Origin: Cognatilysobacter terrigena
Lineage (GTDB): Bacteria > Pseudomonadota > Gammaproteobacteria > Xanthomonadales > Xanthomonadaceae
Assembly: GCF_004361065.1 (NCBI RefSeq)
Contig: NZ_SELT01000004.1
Location: 1 to 64,000, forward strand
DNA length: 64,000 bases
Direction of reading: 5' to 3'
How positions within the stretch are numbered: the first letter of the stretch is position 1; the number at the start of each line of letters is the position of its first letter. Shown here in pieces: positions 19,703-29,895 of the stretch. Position numbers and translations under genes: made by a program. The notes beneath the pieces were generated by a model that had not been told where the DNA came from, did not search any database, and was given only the letters and a program-made list of their open reading frames with translations.

Positions 19703-19722
19703 TATGTGCGCTGGCGTACATA
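19703..19722. promoter_or_regulatory. palindromic operator candidate upstream of the regulator
   Basis: TATGTGCGC TG GCGTACATA: 9-bp arms with one mismatch around a 2-nt centre, 49 bp before the GTG start. Such symmetry fits a dimeric HTH regulator; autoregulation is an inference. Confidence 0.4.
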
Positions 19723-19770
19723 CGATCTTCGCGTGCCCCGTCGACAATCTCCCTGAATAGGGGAGACTCC

Positions 19771-20499
19771 GTGCCCACAACGACCGCCACACCTTGGAAA
19801 GTCCGTAACGGACTGCTGGAAACGCTCTCGCACGACGAGTGCGATCGACTGCGTCCCGATCTGCACGTCGTCGAACTCCAGCAGGGCAAGACGCTGTATT
19901 CGGCAGGCATGCCGCAGACGACGATGTATTTCCCGCGCAGTGGCGTGGTGTCGATGACGTACACCACCGAACAGGGCGAGAGCACCGAGATCGCGATGAT
20001 CGGCCGCGAAGGCATGGTCGGCACCTCGGTGTTGATGGACAGCATGACCACGCCGTCCAGCGCGGTGGTGCAGGTCGCCGGCGAAGCGCTCGCCTTGCGT
20101 GCGGACATCGCCGATCGCGAATTCCGCAAGGGCGGCCATTTCCAGTTCATGGCCGTGCGTTACATGCAGGTGCTGCTCGCACAGATGGCGCAGACCGCCG
20201 TGTGCAACCGCCATCATTCGGTCGAGAAGCAACTCTGCCGTTGGCTTCTGCTGTGCCACGACCGCATCGGCACCGATGAATTGCAGGTCACGCAGGAAAC
20301 CATCGCGACGCGCCTGGGCGTGCGTCGCGAAGCCGTGACGGAAGCTGCGGGCCGCCTGCAGGTGCTGGGGCTGATCCGCTGCGGTCGCGGCCGCATCTGG
20401 ATCGTCGACCGCAAGGGTCTCGAGAAGCAGGCCTGCGAGTGCTATACCGTCGTCCGTCGCGAATACGACCGGCTGCTGCCGCCGCACGCCGGCATCTGA
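19771..20499 (+). CDS. Crp/Fnr-family transcriptional regulator
   Basis: Product of 242 aa. Residues ~10-130 form a cyclic-nucleotide-binding-like beta barrel (GKTLYSAGMPQTTMYFPRSG...IAMIGREGMVG) without the arginine-serine pair of true cAMP binders and without Fnr cysteines. The C-terminal ~170-225 is a winged helix (VTQETIATRLGVRREAVTEAAGRLQ). This subgroup resembles regulators found next to stress genes in many proteobacteria. GTG 19771 was chosen for its GGGGAGA SD at 19760-19766; an upstream ATG at 19684 lies before the operator-like palindrome. It is in an operon with the next small ORF (3 bp gap). Confidence 0.87.
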   Translation: MPTTTATPWKVRNGLLETLSHDECDRLRPDLHVVELQQGKTLYSAGMPQTTMYFPRSGVVSMTYTTEQGESTEIAMIGREGMVGTSVLMDSMTTPSSAVVQVAGEALALRADIADREFRKGGHFQFMAVRYMQVLLAQMAQTAVCNRHHSVEKQLCRWLLLCHDRIGTDELQVTQETIATRLGVRREAVTEAAGRLQVLGLIRCGRGRIWIVDRKGLEKQACECYTVVRREYDRLLPPHAGI

Positions 20500-20502
20500 T
20501 CG

Positions 20503-20751
20503 ATGGAACTTGCGATCTACGGAAGTGCCGATGGCGGCATCGTGCTCGTGCCTGCGCCTTTCGAACCGCCCCACGACGCCGTGCAGTTGCACGGCCCGCT
20601 GACCGCACGCGGCTTCCTGCGCGTGCTCGATGCCGACGCGGCCCCGTGGCCCGAGCTGGTGCTGCAGCTCGAACGCCACCTGTTCGCGGCGCTCGGCGCC
20701 GCCGAAGCGCACGTACTGCTGGGATCGTCGGCAGCGCGGACCTCGCTCTGA
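20503..20751 (+). CDS. small hypothetical protein, 82 aa
   Basis: ATG 3 bp after the regulator's stop, so probably translated from the same message. Mixed alpha/beta composition (LAIYGSADGGIVLVPAPFE..., WPELVLQLERHLFAALGAAEAHVLL). No known domain, no membrane segment. Context suggests an accessory to the regulator, but nothing in the sequence proves it. Confidence 0.6.
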   Translation: MELAIYGSADGGIVLVPAPFEPPHDAVQLHGPLTARGFLRVLDADAAPWPELVLQLERHLFAALGAAEAHVLLGSSAARTSL

Positions 20752-20813
20752 ACTGACGAACGCATCGTCTCCACAGGTCGCGGCTAGTCTGGATGCCGCT
20801 CCGGAGACCGCCG

Positions 20814-22286
20814 ATGCCCGTTCGTCACAATCTCACCGAAGGCCCGATCGCGCGCACGCTGTTCCTGTTCGCGCTGCCGATCCTCGGCGGCAACGTGCTG
20901 CAGTCGCTCAACGGCTCGATCAACGCGGTGTGGGTCGGCCGCGTCCTCGGCGAACAGGCGCTGACCGCGACCGCGAACGCCAACAACGTGATGTTCCTGC
21001 TGCTGGGCGCGGTGTTCGGCGTCGGCATGGCGGCGAGCATCCTCGTCGCGCAGTCGATCGGGCGTAACGACCTGACGCAGGCGCGCTGCGTGATCGGCAC
21101 CAGCGCGACGTTCTTCATCAGCCTGTCGGTGCTGATCGCCGCGATCGGCATGCCGTTCTCGCGGCACCTGCTCGCATGGATGGACACGCCACCGTCGGCG
21201 CTTCCCTTCGCCGAGGCCTATCTCCGGATCATCTTCCTCGCCCTGCCCTTCCTCTACGCGTTCACGTTCATCACCGCGATCCTGCGAGGCTCGGGCGACA
21301 CGCGAACGCCTTTCATCTTCCTGTTGCTGACCGTCGCACTCGACATCGGCTTCAACCCGGTGCTGCTGTTCGGTCTCGGCCCCTTCCCGAAGATGGGGAT
21401 CGCGGGCGCCGCGACCGCAACGCTGATCGCCAATGCGACCAGCCTGACCGCGCTGCTGCTGTGGCTGCGGCACAAGAAGCATCGACTGTGGATCAGCCGC
21501 GGCGAGCGCCATCTCTACAAGCCGAACTTCGCCGTGCTGAAGTCACTGATCGGCAAGGGCATTCCGATCGGCCTGCAGATGATGCTGATCTCGGTGGCGA
21601 TGCTCGCCATGATGACGATGGTCAACAAGCATGGCGTCGAGACCACCGCCGCGTACGGCGCATCACTTCAGCTGTGGACCTACGTGCAGATGCCGGCGAT
21701 GGCGATCGGCGCGGCATGTTCGTCGATGGCCGCGCAGAACGTGGGTGCCAACCGCTGGGATCGCGTGCATTCGACGGCGAAGTCCGGCGTGCTGTTCAAC
21801 TTCCTCATGACCGGCGCATTGATCGTGCCGCTGATCGTCTTCAGCCGACAGACGCTGTCGCTGTTCCTGCCGGACACGAGTCCGGCGCTGGTCATCGCGC
21901 AGCATCTGGATCCCATCGTCATCACCTCGTTCCTGTTCTTCGGGGTGACGTTCGTGCTGTCCGGCGTCGTGCGGGCGACGGGCGCCGTGATCCCGCCGCT
22001 GATCATCCTCGCGTTCGCACTGTGGGGCGTGCGTGTGCCGTTCGCTTCGCTGCTGCAGCCGCGCTTCGGCGCCGACGCGATCTGGTGGAGCTTTCCCGTC
22101 AGCGCGATCGTCGCGATGCTGCTGTCGGCCGCGTATTACGTATTCGGCGGGTGGCGGAAGGCGAAGATGCTGCCGGTCAAGCACGACGAGGTGGCGGTAC
22201 CCGCCGAAATCCCCGCGCAGCCACCGTCGCCGGTGGCCGACGTCGCGAGTTGCGACGAGGACGCTACGGGCGTTGGCGGCCCATGA
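20814..22286 (+). CDS. MATE-family multidrug/Na+ or H+ exporter
   Basis: Product of 490 aa with 12 predicted transmembrane helices in two MatE halves (residues ~17-180 and ~240-400). LTEGPIARTLFLFALPILGGNVLQSLNGSI at the start and LPFLYAFTFITAILRGSGDTRTPF are typical. Start 20814 follows CCGGAGA at 20801-20807; an in-frame ATG at 20793 lacks a ribosome site. TAGTCT at 20785-20790 may be the -10. The 3' end overlaps the opposite-strand uvrA-like gene by 23 bp. Confidence 0.9.
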   Translation: MPVRHNLTEGPIARTLFLFALPILGGNVLQSLNGSINAVWVGRVLGEQALTATANANNVMFLLLGAVFGVGMAASILVAQSIGRNDLTQARCVIGTSATFFISLSVLIAAIGMPFSRHLLAWMDTPPSALPFAEAYLRIIFLALPFLYAFTFITAILRGSGDTRTPFIFLLLTVALDIGFNPVLLFGLGPFPKMGIAGAATATLIANATSLTALLLWLRHKKHRLWISRGERHLYKPNFAVLKSLIGKGIPIGLQMMLISVAMLAMMTMVNKHGVETTAAYGASLQLWTYVQMPAMAIGAACSSMAAQNVGANRWDRVHSTAKSGVLFNFLMTGALIVPLIVFSRQTLSLFLPDTSPALVIAQHLDPIVITSFLFFGVTFVLSGVVRATGAVIPPLIILAFALWGVRVPFASLLQPRFGADAIWWSFPVSAIVAMLLSAAYYVFGGWRKAKMLPVKHDEVAVPAEIPAQPPSPVADVASCDEDATGVGGP

Positions 22287-24957
22287 CCTCGGCGAGATAG
22301 GGCGCGGTGCGACTCTTCGTCGATGCGGCGACATCCGCCGGCGGACCGCAGGCGACGAGCTGACCGCCCTCCTCGCCCGCGCCCGGGCCGATGTCGATCA
22401 CCCAGTCGCTCTGCGCGACGACGCGCATCTCGTGTTCGACTAGCACGACGGTATTGCCCGCATCGACAAGCCCGTGCAGCTGCGCCATGAGGCGATCGAC
22501 GTCGGCCGCATGCAGGCCCGTGGTCGGCTCGTCGAGTACGTAGAGCCCACGCCCGCGCGTGCTGCGCTGCAGTTCGGTCGCGAGCTTGATGCGTTGCGCT
22601 TCGCCGCCCGAGAGTTCGGTGGCGGGTTGGCCGAGGCGCAGGTAACCGAGGCCGATGTCGCGCAGCAGCTGCAATGGACGCAGGACCGCCGGTTCGTCGA
22701 CGAAGAAGTCGCACGCATCCTCGACGTTCAGCGCCAGCACCTCGGCGATGTTCTTGCCGTTCCACTGCACCTTCAGCGTCGCCTCGTTGTAGCGCGCACC
22801 GTGGCAGGTCGGGCATGGCGCGTAGACGCTCGGCATGAACAGCAGCTCGACACTGACGAAGCCCTCGCCTTCGCAGGTTTCGCAGCGACCCTTCGCGACG
22901 TTGAACGAGAAACGCCCGGCATCGAAACGGCGTCGGCGCGCGTCCGGCGTCGCGGCGAACAGCTTGCGGACGTGATCGAACAGCCCGGTGTACGTCGCGA
23001 GGTTCGACCGCGGCGTGCGACCGATCGGCTTCTGGTCGACGCGCACCAGACGGCGCACGGCCTCGATGTCGCCGCCGAGATGTCCACGCGTCCGTTGCAC
23101 GACGCTCGGACCGTCTTCGACCTCCGGTTCGTCGTCCTCGGGCTCGTGTCCCAGGTACGCACACGTGAGTTCGACCAACGCCTGGCTGATCAGGCTCGAC
23201 TTGCCCGAGCCGGACACGCCGGTCACGGCAGTGAGCACACCGAGCGGAATCCGCGCGTCGAGCCCGTGCAGGTTGTTGCGATGTACGTCGCGCAGTTCGA
23301 GCCAGCCGGTCGGATCGCGCCGCACGCGAGATGGCGCCGGCACGCGGTCGAACAGGTACCGCGCGGTTTCCGATGTCGCGACGCTTTCCAAGCCGGCTGG
23401 AACACCGCTGTACAGCACCTCCCCGCCGCGTTCGCCCGCGTTCGGCCCGACATCCACGAGCCAGTCCGCGCTGCGCATGGTGTCGAGGTCGTGCTCGACG
23501 ACGAAAATCGAATTGCCGCTGTCGCGCAGCTGCACGAGCGCCTCGAACAGCGCCTCGCTGTCCGCCGGATGCAGGCCGGCGGACGGCTCGTCGAGCACGT
23601 AGACGACGCCGAACAGCTGCGAGCGGATCTGCGTCGCCAAACGCAGGCGCTGCAGCTCGCCTGGCGAGAGCGTGGGCGTGGCGCGATCCATCGCGAGGTA
23701 GCCGAGGCCGAGCGACCGCAGCGTGCCGATGCGTGCGACGAGATCGGCAGCGATGCGTTGCGCGGCGATACGCTTTTCTTCGGACATCGTCGGCGTGCGA
23801 TGGATGTCCGGCGCGGCATCGTGTGCGGATGCACCGGCGGCTTTGCGACGCGCGCGATCGCGCTTGGTCGCTTCCGCTCCGCGGTGGTCGGCGCGGGACG
23901 ACGCGGCGCGGTCGAAGTGTCCCTCGGCGACCGGTCGAAGCACGTCGACGAGCCGGTCGAACGACAGTTGCGACAGCTCGCCGATGTCCAGGCCGGCGAA
24001 CGTCACCGACAAGGCCTCGCGCTTGAGCCGCTTGCCATCGCAGACGGGGCACAACGTGCCCGTCAGGTGACGTCCGACGCGACGCTTCATCAACGCACTC
24101 TGCGTCGTCGCGAACGTGTGCAGCACGTAGCGTCGCGCGCCCATGAACGTGCCCATATACGCGGGCTCGGTCTTGCGCTTGAGCGCGGCGCGCGTCTCCG
24201 CGGGCGTGAAGCCCGGATAGACCGGCACCGTCGGCGTTTCCTCGGTGAAGAGGATCCAGTCGCGATCCTTCTTCGGCAGGTCCTTCCACGGACGATCGAC
24301 GTCGTAGCCGAGCGTCACCAGGATGTCGCGCAGGTTCTGGCCGTGCCACGCGGGCGGCCACGACGCGATCGCCCTCTCGCGGATCGACAGCGTCGGATCC
24401 GGCACCATCGATTCTTCGGTGACGTCGTAGATGTAGCCGAGGCCGTGGCAGTTCGGGCACGCGCCCTGCGGCGTATTGGGCGAGAAATCCTCGGCGTACA
24501 GCATCGGCTGGCCGGGCGGATACGTGCCGGCGCGCGAATACATCATGCGCACGAGGCTCGACAGCGTGGTCACGCTGCCGACGGTGGATCGCGCGCTCGC
24601 CGTGCCGCGTTGTTGCTGCAGTGCGACCGCGGGCGGCAGGCCGTCGATCGAGTCGACATCCGGCACGCCGACCTGGTCGATCAGGCGTCGCGCATACGGC
24701 GCCACCGACTCGAAATACCGGCGCTGCGCTTCGGCGTACAACGTGCCGAACGCCAGCGACGATTTGCCGGATCCCGACACGCCCGAGAACACCACCAGCG
24801 CATCGCGCGGAATGTCGACGTCCACATCCTTGAGATTGTGCTCGCGCGCGCCGCGCACGCGGACGAACGCGTCCTGGCGCGTGCGATGGCTCTTGTCCTG
24901 CCCGGTGTCGCCGTCCATGCCCAGCCCGTGGTGAACCCGCGGCATTGTGGCGATCAC
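22264..24957 (-). CDS. UvrA-like ABC ATPase (second UvrA class)
   Basis: UvrA paralogue of 897 aa. It has two ABC cassettes, each split by zinc modules: Walker [12 protein letters not shown] (about 58-68) and [10 protein letters not shown] (about 590), zinc motifs [25 protein letters not shown] and CPTCHGARY, and ABC signatures TLSPGE (unusual Pro) and ELSGGE. It carries a charged, low-complexity insert (about residues 357-400). The [16 protein letters not shown] and [15 protein letters not shown] regions match the UvrA class found beside canonical UvrA in many bacteria, linked to drug resistance or alternative repair, rather than the UvrB-coupled enzyme. The start is uncertain: GTG 24957, ATG 24945 or ATG 24918. 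Confidence 0.88.
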   Translation of the reverse strand: MIATMPRVHHGLGMDGDTGQDKSHRTRQDAFVRVRGAREHNLKDVDVDIPRDALVVFSGVSGSGKSSLAFGTLYAEAQRRYFESVAPYARRLIDQVGVPDVDSIDGLPPAVALQQQRGTASARSTVGSVTTLSSLVRMMYSRAGTYPPGQPMLYAEDFSPNTPQGACPNCHGLGYIYDVTEESMVPDPTLSIRERAIASWPPAWHGQNLRDILVTLGYDVDRPWKDLPKKDRDWILFTEETPTVPVYPGFTPAETRAALKRKTEPAYMGTFMGARRYVLHTFATTQSALMKRRVGRHLTGTLCPVCDGKRLKREALSVTFAGLDIGELSQLSFDRLVDVLRPVAEGHFDRAASSRADHRGAEATKRDRARRKAAGASAHDAAPDIHRTPTMSEEKRIAAQRIAADLVARIGTLRSLGLGYLAMDRATPTLSPGELQRLRLATQIRSQLFGVVYVLDEPSAGLHPADSEALFEALVQLRDSGNSIFVVEHDLDTMRSADWLVDVGPNAGERGGEVLYSGVPAGLESVATSETARYLFDRVPAPSRVRRDPTGWLELRDVHRNNLHGLDARIPLGVLTAVTGVSGSGKSSLISQALVELTCAYLGHEPEDDEPEVEDGPSVVQRTRGHLGGDIEAVRRLVRVDQKPIGRTPRSNLATYTGLFDHVRKLFAATPDARRRRFDAGRFSFNVAKGRCETCEGEGFVSVELLFMPSVYAPCPTCHGARYNEATLKVQWNGKNIAEVLALNVEDACDFFVDEPAVLRPLQLLRDIGLGYLRLGQPATELSGGEAQRIKLATELQRSTRGRGLYVLDEPTTGLHAADVDRLMAQLHGLVDAGNTVVLVEHEMRVVAQSDWVIDIGPGAGEEGGQLVACGPPADVAASTKSRTAPYLAEVMGRQRP

Positions 24958-25023
24958 GGCGGCGGTCGCGAAGTGAAGACGGGCTCTGGTCTAATTGCCG
25001 GCGTGTACCCGCGACCCGCCTCC

Positions 25024-25794
25024 ATGCGCCTGTCGATCCGCCTCCTCGCTGCGCTGCTGTCGCTGGCCGCGGCCCTGCCCGCGTTCGCCGCGCCGCCGAT
25101 CACGGTGTTCGCAGCGGCGAGCCTGAAGGAAACGCTGGACGAAGCGGGCGTGCTGTACGAGCGCAGTCACGGCGCGCCGGTGCGCGCGTCATACGCGGCG
25201 AGTTCGGCGCTCGCACGCCAGATCGAGGACGGCGCGCCCGCCGATGTGTTCGTATCGGCCGACCTCGACTGGATGGACGAGCTGCAGGCGAAGCGTTTGA
25301 TCGATGCAAAGACACGTCGCGACGTGGCGGGCAACGCACTGGTGCTGGTCGCGCCTGCCGATGCCAGGACACCCGGCATTGCGTTGAAGCGCGGCGTCGA
25401 CCTGCGTCCTGCGCTGGGCCGCGACGGCCGCCTCGCGCTCGCGCTGACGGCGAGCGTGCCCGCGGGCAAGTACGGTCGCGCCGCGCTGGAATCGCTCGGT
25501 GCGTGGTCGAAGGTCCGACCCCGCGTCGTCGAAGCGGAAAACGTTCGCGCCGCGTTGCAGCTCGTGGCGCGCGGCGAAGCCGCGTTGGGCGTCGTGTACG
25601 CCAGCGATGCGCAGGCCGAGCCGCGCGTTCGCGTCGTCGCACGTTTTCCGGCGTCGACGCATCCGCGCATCGTCTACCCCGCGGCGCGCATCGCCGTGAG
25701 CACGAATCCCCAGGCCGCAGCGTTCGTCGCTTGGCTGCGTTCGCCCGCCGCGCAGGCGGTGTTCCGCAAGCACGGCTTTCTGCCGCCCAAGTGA
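25024..25794 (+). CDS. modA: molybdate-binding periplasmic protein ModA
   Basis: Periplasmic receptor of the molybdate ABC importer, 256 aa. The signal peptide (residues 1-22) ends in AFAAP. The mature part begins [15 protein letters not shown], with Ser for oxyanion binding, and continues [24 protein letters not shown], standard ModA motifs. It overlaps modB by GTGA. A -10-like TCTAAT lies about 30 nt upstream. Confidence 0.95.
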   Translation: MRLSIRLLAALLSLAAALPAFAAPPITVFAAASLKETLDEAGVLYERSHGAPVRASYAASSALARQIEDGAPADVFVSADLDWMDELQAKRLIDAKTRRDVAGNALVLVAPADARTPGIALKRGVDLRPALGRDGRLALALTASVPAGKYGRAALESLGAWSKVRPRVVEAENVRAALQLVARGEAALGVVYASDAQAEPRVRVVARFPASTHPRIVYPAARIAVSTNPQAAAFVAWLRSPAAQAVFRKHGFLPPK

Positions 25795-26483
25795 CCGCCC
25801 TCAGCGCCGACGAGCTCGCAGCGGTCCTGCTGAGCCTCAAGGTCGCGACGGTCGCGACGCTCGCCAGCCTGCCGTTCGCGATCGCGACGGGCTGGCTGCT
25901 TGCGCGGCGACGTTTCCCCGGGCGCTTGCTCGTCGATGCGCTCGTGCACCTTCCGCTCGTATTGCCGCCCGTCGTAACGGGCTATGCGTTGCTGGTGGCG
26001 GTCGGTCGGCGCGGCACGATCGGCGCGTGGCTGCACGACGTCCTCGGCATCACCTTCGCATTCCGGTGGACGGGCGCAGCGCTTGCGTGCGCGGTAATGG
26101 GTTTTCCATTGATGGTGCGCGCCATCCGGTTGTCCATCGAAGGCGTGGACCGTCGTCTTGAGAACGCCGCATCGACGCTCGGTGCGTCGCCGTGGCGCGT
26201 GTTCGTGGGTATCACCTTGCCACTGGCGTGGCCCGGCATCGTCGCCGGTGCCGTACTCGGCTTCGCCAAAGCGGTCGGCGAGTTCGGCGCGACGATCACG
26301 TTCGTATCGAGCATTCCCGGCGAAACGCAGACGCTATCGTCGGCGATCTACGGCCTGCTGCAGGTGCCGGGCGCCGAGTCGCGCGTATGGATGCTGTGCG
26401 GCGTGTCGGTGGCGATCTCGTTCGTCGCGTTGATCGCGGCCGAAGCGCTGGTGCAGCGACGCCGCGCGGAGCCCGCGACGTGA
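25791..26483 (+). CDS. modB: molybdate ABC transporter permease ModB
   Basis: Inner-membrane permease of 230 aa with five to six helices and the EAA loop ([26 protein letters not shown]) that contacts ModC. It starts with GTG at 25791 inside the modA stop (GTGA) and ends overlapping modC the same way, so the three are tightly coupled. Confidence 0.94.
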   Translation: MTALSADELAAVLLSLKVATVATLASLPFAIATGWLLARRRFPGRLLVDALVHLPLVLPPVVTGYALLVAVGRRGTIGAWLHDVLGITFAFRWTGAALACAVMGFPLMVRAIRLSIEGVDRRLENAASTLGASPWRVFVGITLPLAWPGIVAGAVLGFAKAVGEFGATITFVSSIPGETQTLSSAIYGLLQVPGAESRVWMLCGVSVAISFVALIAAEALVQRRRAEPAT

Positions 26484-27115
26484 ACGACATCGTGCATCGC
26501 ATCGACGTTCGACTTCGCCGAGGCGGCTTCGAGCGGCGTGTCCATCTGCAGAGCGCGTCGCGCGTGGTCGCGGTGATCGGCGCATCGGGCAGTGGCAAGA
26601 CGTCGCTGCTGCACGCGGTCGCGGGACTGGTGCGTCCGGTGGAGGGCCGCATCGAAGTCGCGGGGGAATGCCTGTTCGATTCCGCTCGACGCATCGACAT
26701 CCCGGCGCACCGTCGTCGCAGCGGCTACGTCTTCCAGGATGGCCGCCTGTTCCCGCATCTCGACGTGCGCGCCAACCTGCTCTACGGCGCGCCGCGTGAA
26801 GCGCTGCCGACGGCGACGCGCTTCGACGATGTGGTCGACCTGCTGGCACTCGCGCCGTTGCTCACGCGCCGCACGGCGGGTCTCTCAGGCGGCGAGGTGC
26901 AACGCATCGCCCTTGGCCGCGCCCTGCTCGCGCAACCCCGCCTGCTGCTGCTCGACGAGCCGCTGTCGATGCTCGACCCCGACCGCCGCGACGAGCTGCT
27001 GCCCTACCTGCAGCGCGTGCGCGACGGGAGTGGGCTGCCGATGATCTACGTCAGCCACGTGCCTGCGGAGGTCGCGCGCATCGCGCAGGACGTGCACCGC
27101 ATCGACGAGGCTTAG
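26480..27115 (+). CDS. modC: molybdate ABC transporter ATPase ModC, short form
   Basis: ATPase of 211 aa with Walker A GASGSGKTS, FQDGRLFPHLDV Q-loop, LSGGEVQRIALGRALL signature and LLLLDEPLSMLD Walker B. Usual ModC proteins are ~350 aa because of a C-terminal TOBE/MOP domain. Here the chain stops right after the ABC domain (DVHRIDEA), so the molybdate-binding regulatory domain is missing. GTG start at 26480. The last 4 bp overlap a minus-strand small gene. No modE regulator is nearby. Confidence 0.92.
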   Translation: MNDIVHRIDVRLRRGGFERRVHLQSASRVVAVIGASGSGKTSLLHAVAGLVRPVEGRIEVAGECLFDSARRIDIPAHRRRSGYVFQDGRLFPHLDVRANLLYGAPREALPTATRFDDVVDLLALAPLLTRRTAGLSGGEVQRIALGRALLAQPRLLLLDEPLSMLDPDRRDELLPYLQRVRDGSGLPMIYVSHVPAEVARIAQDVHRIDEA

Positions 27116-27291
27116 CGTTTCGCCGACTTAGAGGCGATGAAGGCGACCGCAGCCGCAAGCACGACCACCCCGATGATCACGCGCAGCGGATGCACGTTGA
27201 ACAGCGCGCCCAGCATCTGGCAACCGGAGCACAGCAGCGGCACGCTCGCGACGATCGCGATACGTGGAGCGTTGGCGGGAAGAGCGCGCAT
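27112..27291 (-). CDS. 59-aa lipoprotein-like membrane peptide
   Basis: Minus-strand ORF from ATG 27291 to TAA 27112. The product begins MRALPANAPRIAIVASVPLL, reaches a lipobox-like LLCSGC at residues 19-24, then has a second hydrophobic helix (VIIGVVVLAAAVAFIA) and a basic end KSAKR. It is too short for most gene finders, but the signal/lipobox plus anchored helix argue for a real inner-membrane or lipidated peptide. The stop overlaps the modC stop. Function unknown. Confidence 0.5.
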   Translation of the reverse strand: MRALPANAPRIAIVASVPLLCSGCQMLGALFNVHPLRVIIGVVVLAAAVAFIASKSAKR

Positions 27292-27355
27292 CGTCGTGCG
27301 TCCGTGCGGAAGACGTCCAGCCTAGACCCGCGACGTTAGCCGCAGGTGCACGCGG

Positions 27356-28048
27356 TCACGCAGGGCCCGTCGGCGGTGGACGGTCGGCCTGCATCGCGAT
27401 GCGCTCCGCCTCGGCCAGCCGCAGCAGATCGCGCTTCTCGTCGACGATGCGTCGTCGCAAGCCGGGCCAGAGCGGCTTCGAGTGCGCGAATAGCGTGTCG
27501 ACGTGCGCGAGCTTGTAGTCCTGCACCGCGGTGACGATCTGCGCGTCGGTCAATGTGCGGGCATCGACCGTCGCGCCGAATGCGGTGCGCAGCGCCTTGG
27601 TCACGATCGACAGCGTGAGCGCGCCGTACTGCACCGCGGTGCTCCAGACGAGATCCTGTACGGCGCGGCCCGCATGCGCGAGATCGATGCCGGCGTCGCG
27701 AAGCCGTTCGAGTTGCGTGTCGTAATGCGTGCGGCCGATGAAGTCGTGCTGCTCCTGCGCAAAGGCCGCTTCGGTGCGCGCGAGGCGTTGCCAGAGCGCA
27801 TTGAACGCGCGCGTCGCGGGCTTGAGGCCGGCGAATCGCGAACCGAAACGCGATTGCGCGAGATACGCCTGCAGCGTGCCCGCGTTCGACGACAGCTGGT
27901 ATTCGCCATAGGAGACACCGCCGGCGTCCCCGCGTCCGGTCGAGATCGTCGCGGCACCGCGCCCGCCGGATTCGTAGCGGCTCGACGTCAGTCCGAGCCG
28001 CCATTGCGCAAGACGCTTGCGGGCCTGCCGGAGCGTCATCGTGGCCAT
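27356..28048 (-). CDS. lysozyme-like (phage/T6SS-type muramidase-like) protein
   Basis: Product of 230 aa. Residues ~22-57 read SSRYESGGRGAATISTGRGD then GGVSYGEYQLSSNAGTL. This 'YESGG...GGxSYGxYQLSS' pattern is seen in phage- and secretion-spike-associated lysozyme-like proteins, where the Glu would be catalytic. The remainder is helical, with IVTAVQDYKLAHVDTLFAHS near the end. No signal peptide, immunity gene, VgrG or phage gene is adjacent. A longer frame (27336-28175) on the same strand is Arg-rich shadow. The call rests on motif resemblance. Confidence 0.6.
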   Translation of the reverse strand: MATMTLRQARKRLAQWRLGLTSSRYESGGRGAATISTGRGDAGGVSYGEYQLSSNAGTLQAYLAQSRFGSRFAGLKPATRAFNALWQRLARTEAAFAQEQHDFIGRTHYDTQLERLRDAGIDLAHAGRAVQDLVWSTAVQYGALTLSIVTKALRTAFGATVDARTLTDAQIVTAVQDYKLAHVDTLFAHSKPLWPGLRRRIVDEKRDLLRLAEAERIAMQADRPPPTGPA

Positions 28049-28144
28049 GCGTCGCCTCCCTGCGCGGCCGCTTCAACGGCCGGTTCGATGCGTCTTCGTC
28101 GCACAGCAGGCGTGGAGACGGCATCCACGGACGCCGTAAACGCA

Positions 28145-28168
28145 ACGGGCCGCCCGAAGGCGGCCCGT
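28145..28168 (-). terminator. Rho-independent terminator of purA
   Basis: ACGGGCCGCC / GGCGGCCCGT, 10-bp perfect stem with a CGAA-type tetraloop, 23 bp past the purA stop on the minus strand. Confidence 0.75.
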
Positions 28169-28190
28169 CGTTCACGCAATTCGCGGTCGA

Positions 28191-29540
<1,350 letters not shown>

Positions 29541-29621
29541 TCAAGGGCGCACGGCAGCGCGTGCAACGGCGCGGCGAGCGCCTCCATCGACCGCTCCGCC
29601 GTAGCGGAACGCAGACACGGA

Positions 29622-29652
29622 AAAAGCCGGAGGGTGTCCCCGTCCGGCTTTT
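29622..29652 (-). terminator. terminator of the hfq-hflX-hflK-hflC-DUF2065 operon
   Basis: AAAAGCCGGA / TCCGGCTTTT, 10-bp stem with an 11-nt loop and flanking A/T runs, about 50 bp past the DUF2065 stop. Confidence 0.75.
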
Positions 29653-29703
29653 GTGCATTATCCGGGTTTCGGTGCGGCGGGGCCACCCCGCCGGTCGCTT
29701 CGT

Positions 29704-29895
29704 TCAGGCCCGCACGGCCCAGAGCGAGGCCAGCCCGACCAGCACGATCACCGCGCCGAAGGTGCGCAGCTGCGGCGTCGTCAGTGCATACAGCCGCTCC
29801 GCCGTGCGCTTCCAGCCCTCCGGCGTGAGGAACAGGAACAGGCCCTCCAGCACCGCGACGAGGCAGAGCGCCGACAGCAACTCGCGCGCCATCAA
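29704..29895 (-). CDS. DUF2065 family small membrane protein
   Basis: Product of 63 aa with two hydrophobic helices separated by FLTPEGWKRTAERLYALTTPQLRTFG, the DUF2065 (YjeT-like) signature. The ATG overlaps the hflC stop (ATGA), as in the usual hflK-hflC-yjeT-purA order of gammaproteobacteria. Probably an accessory of the HflKC membrane complex; function unknown. Confidence 0.88.
   Translation of the reverse strand: MMARELLSALCLVAVLEGLFLFLTPEGWKRTAERLYALTTPQLRTFGAVIVLVGLASLWAVRA

Noticed and set aside
22474-25023. Long plus-strand frame running through the uvrA-like gene into modA
   Set aside because: Only the part from 25024 (signal peptide and ModA motifs) is real; the ~850 residues before it are antisense to UvrA.
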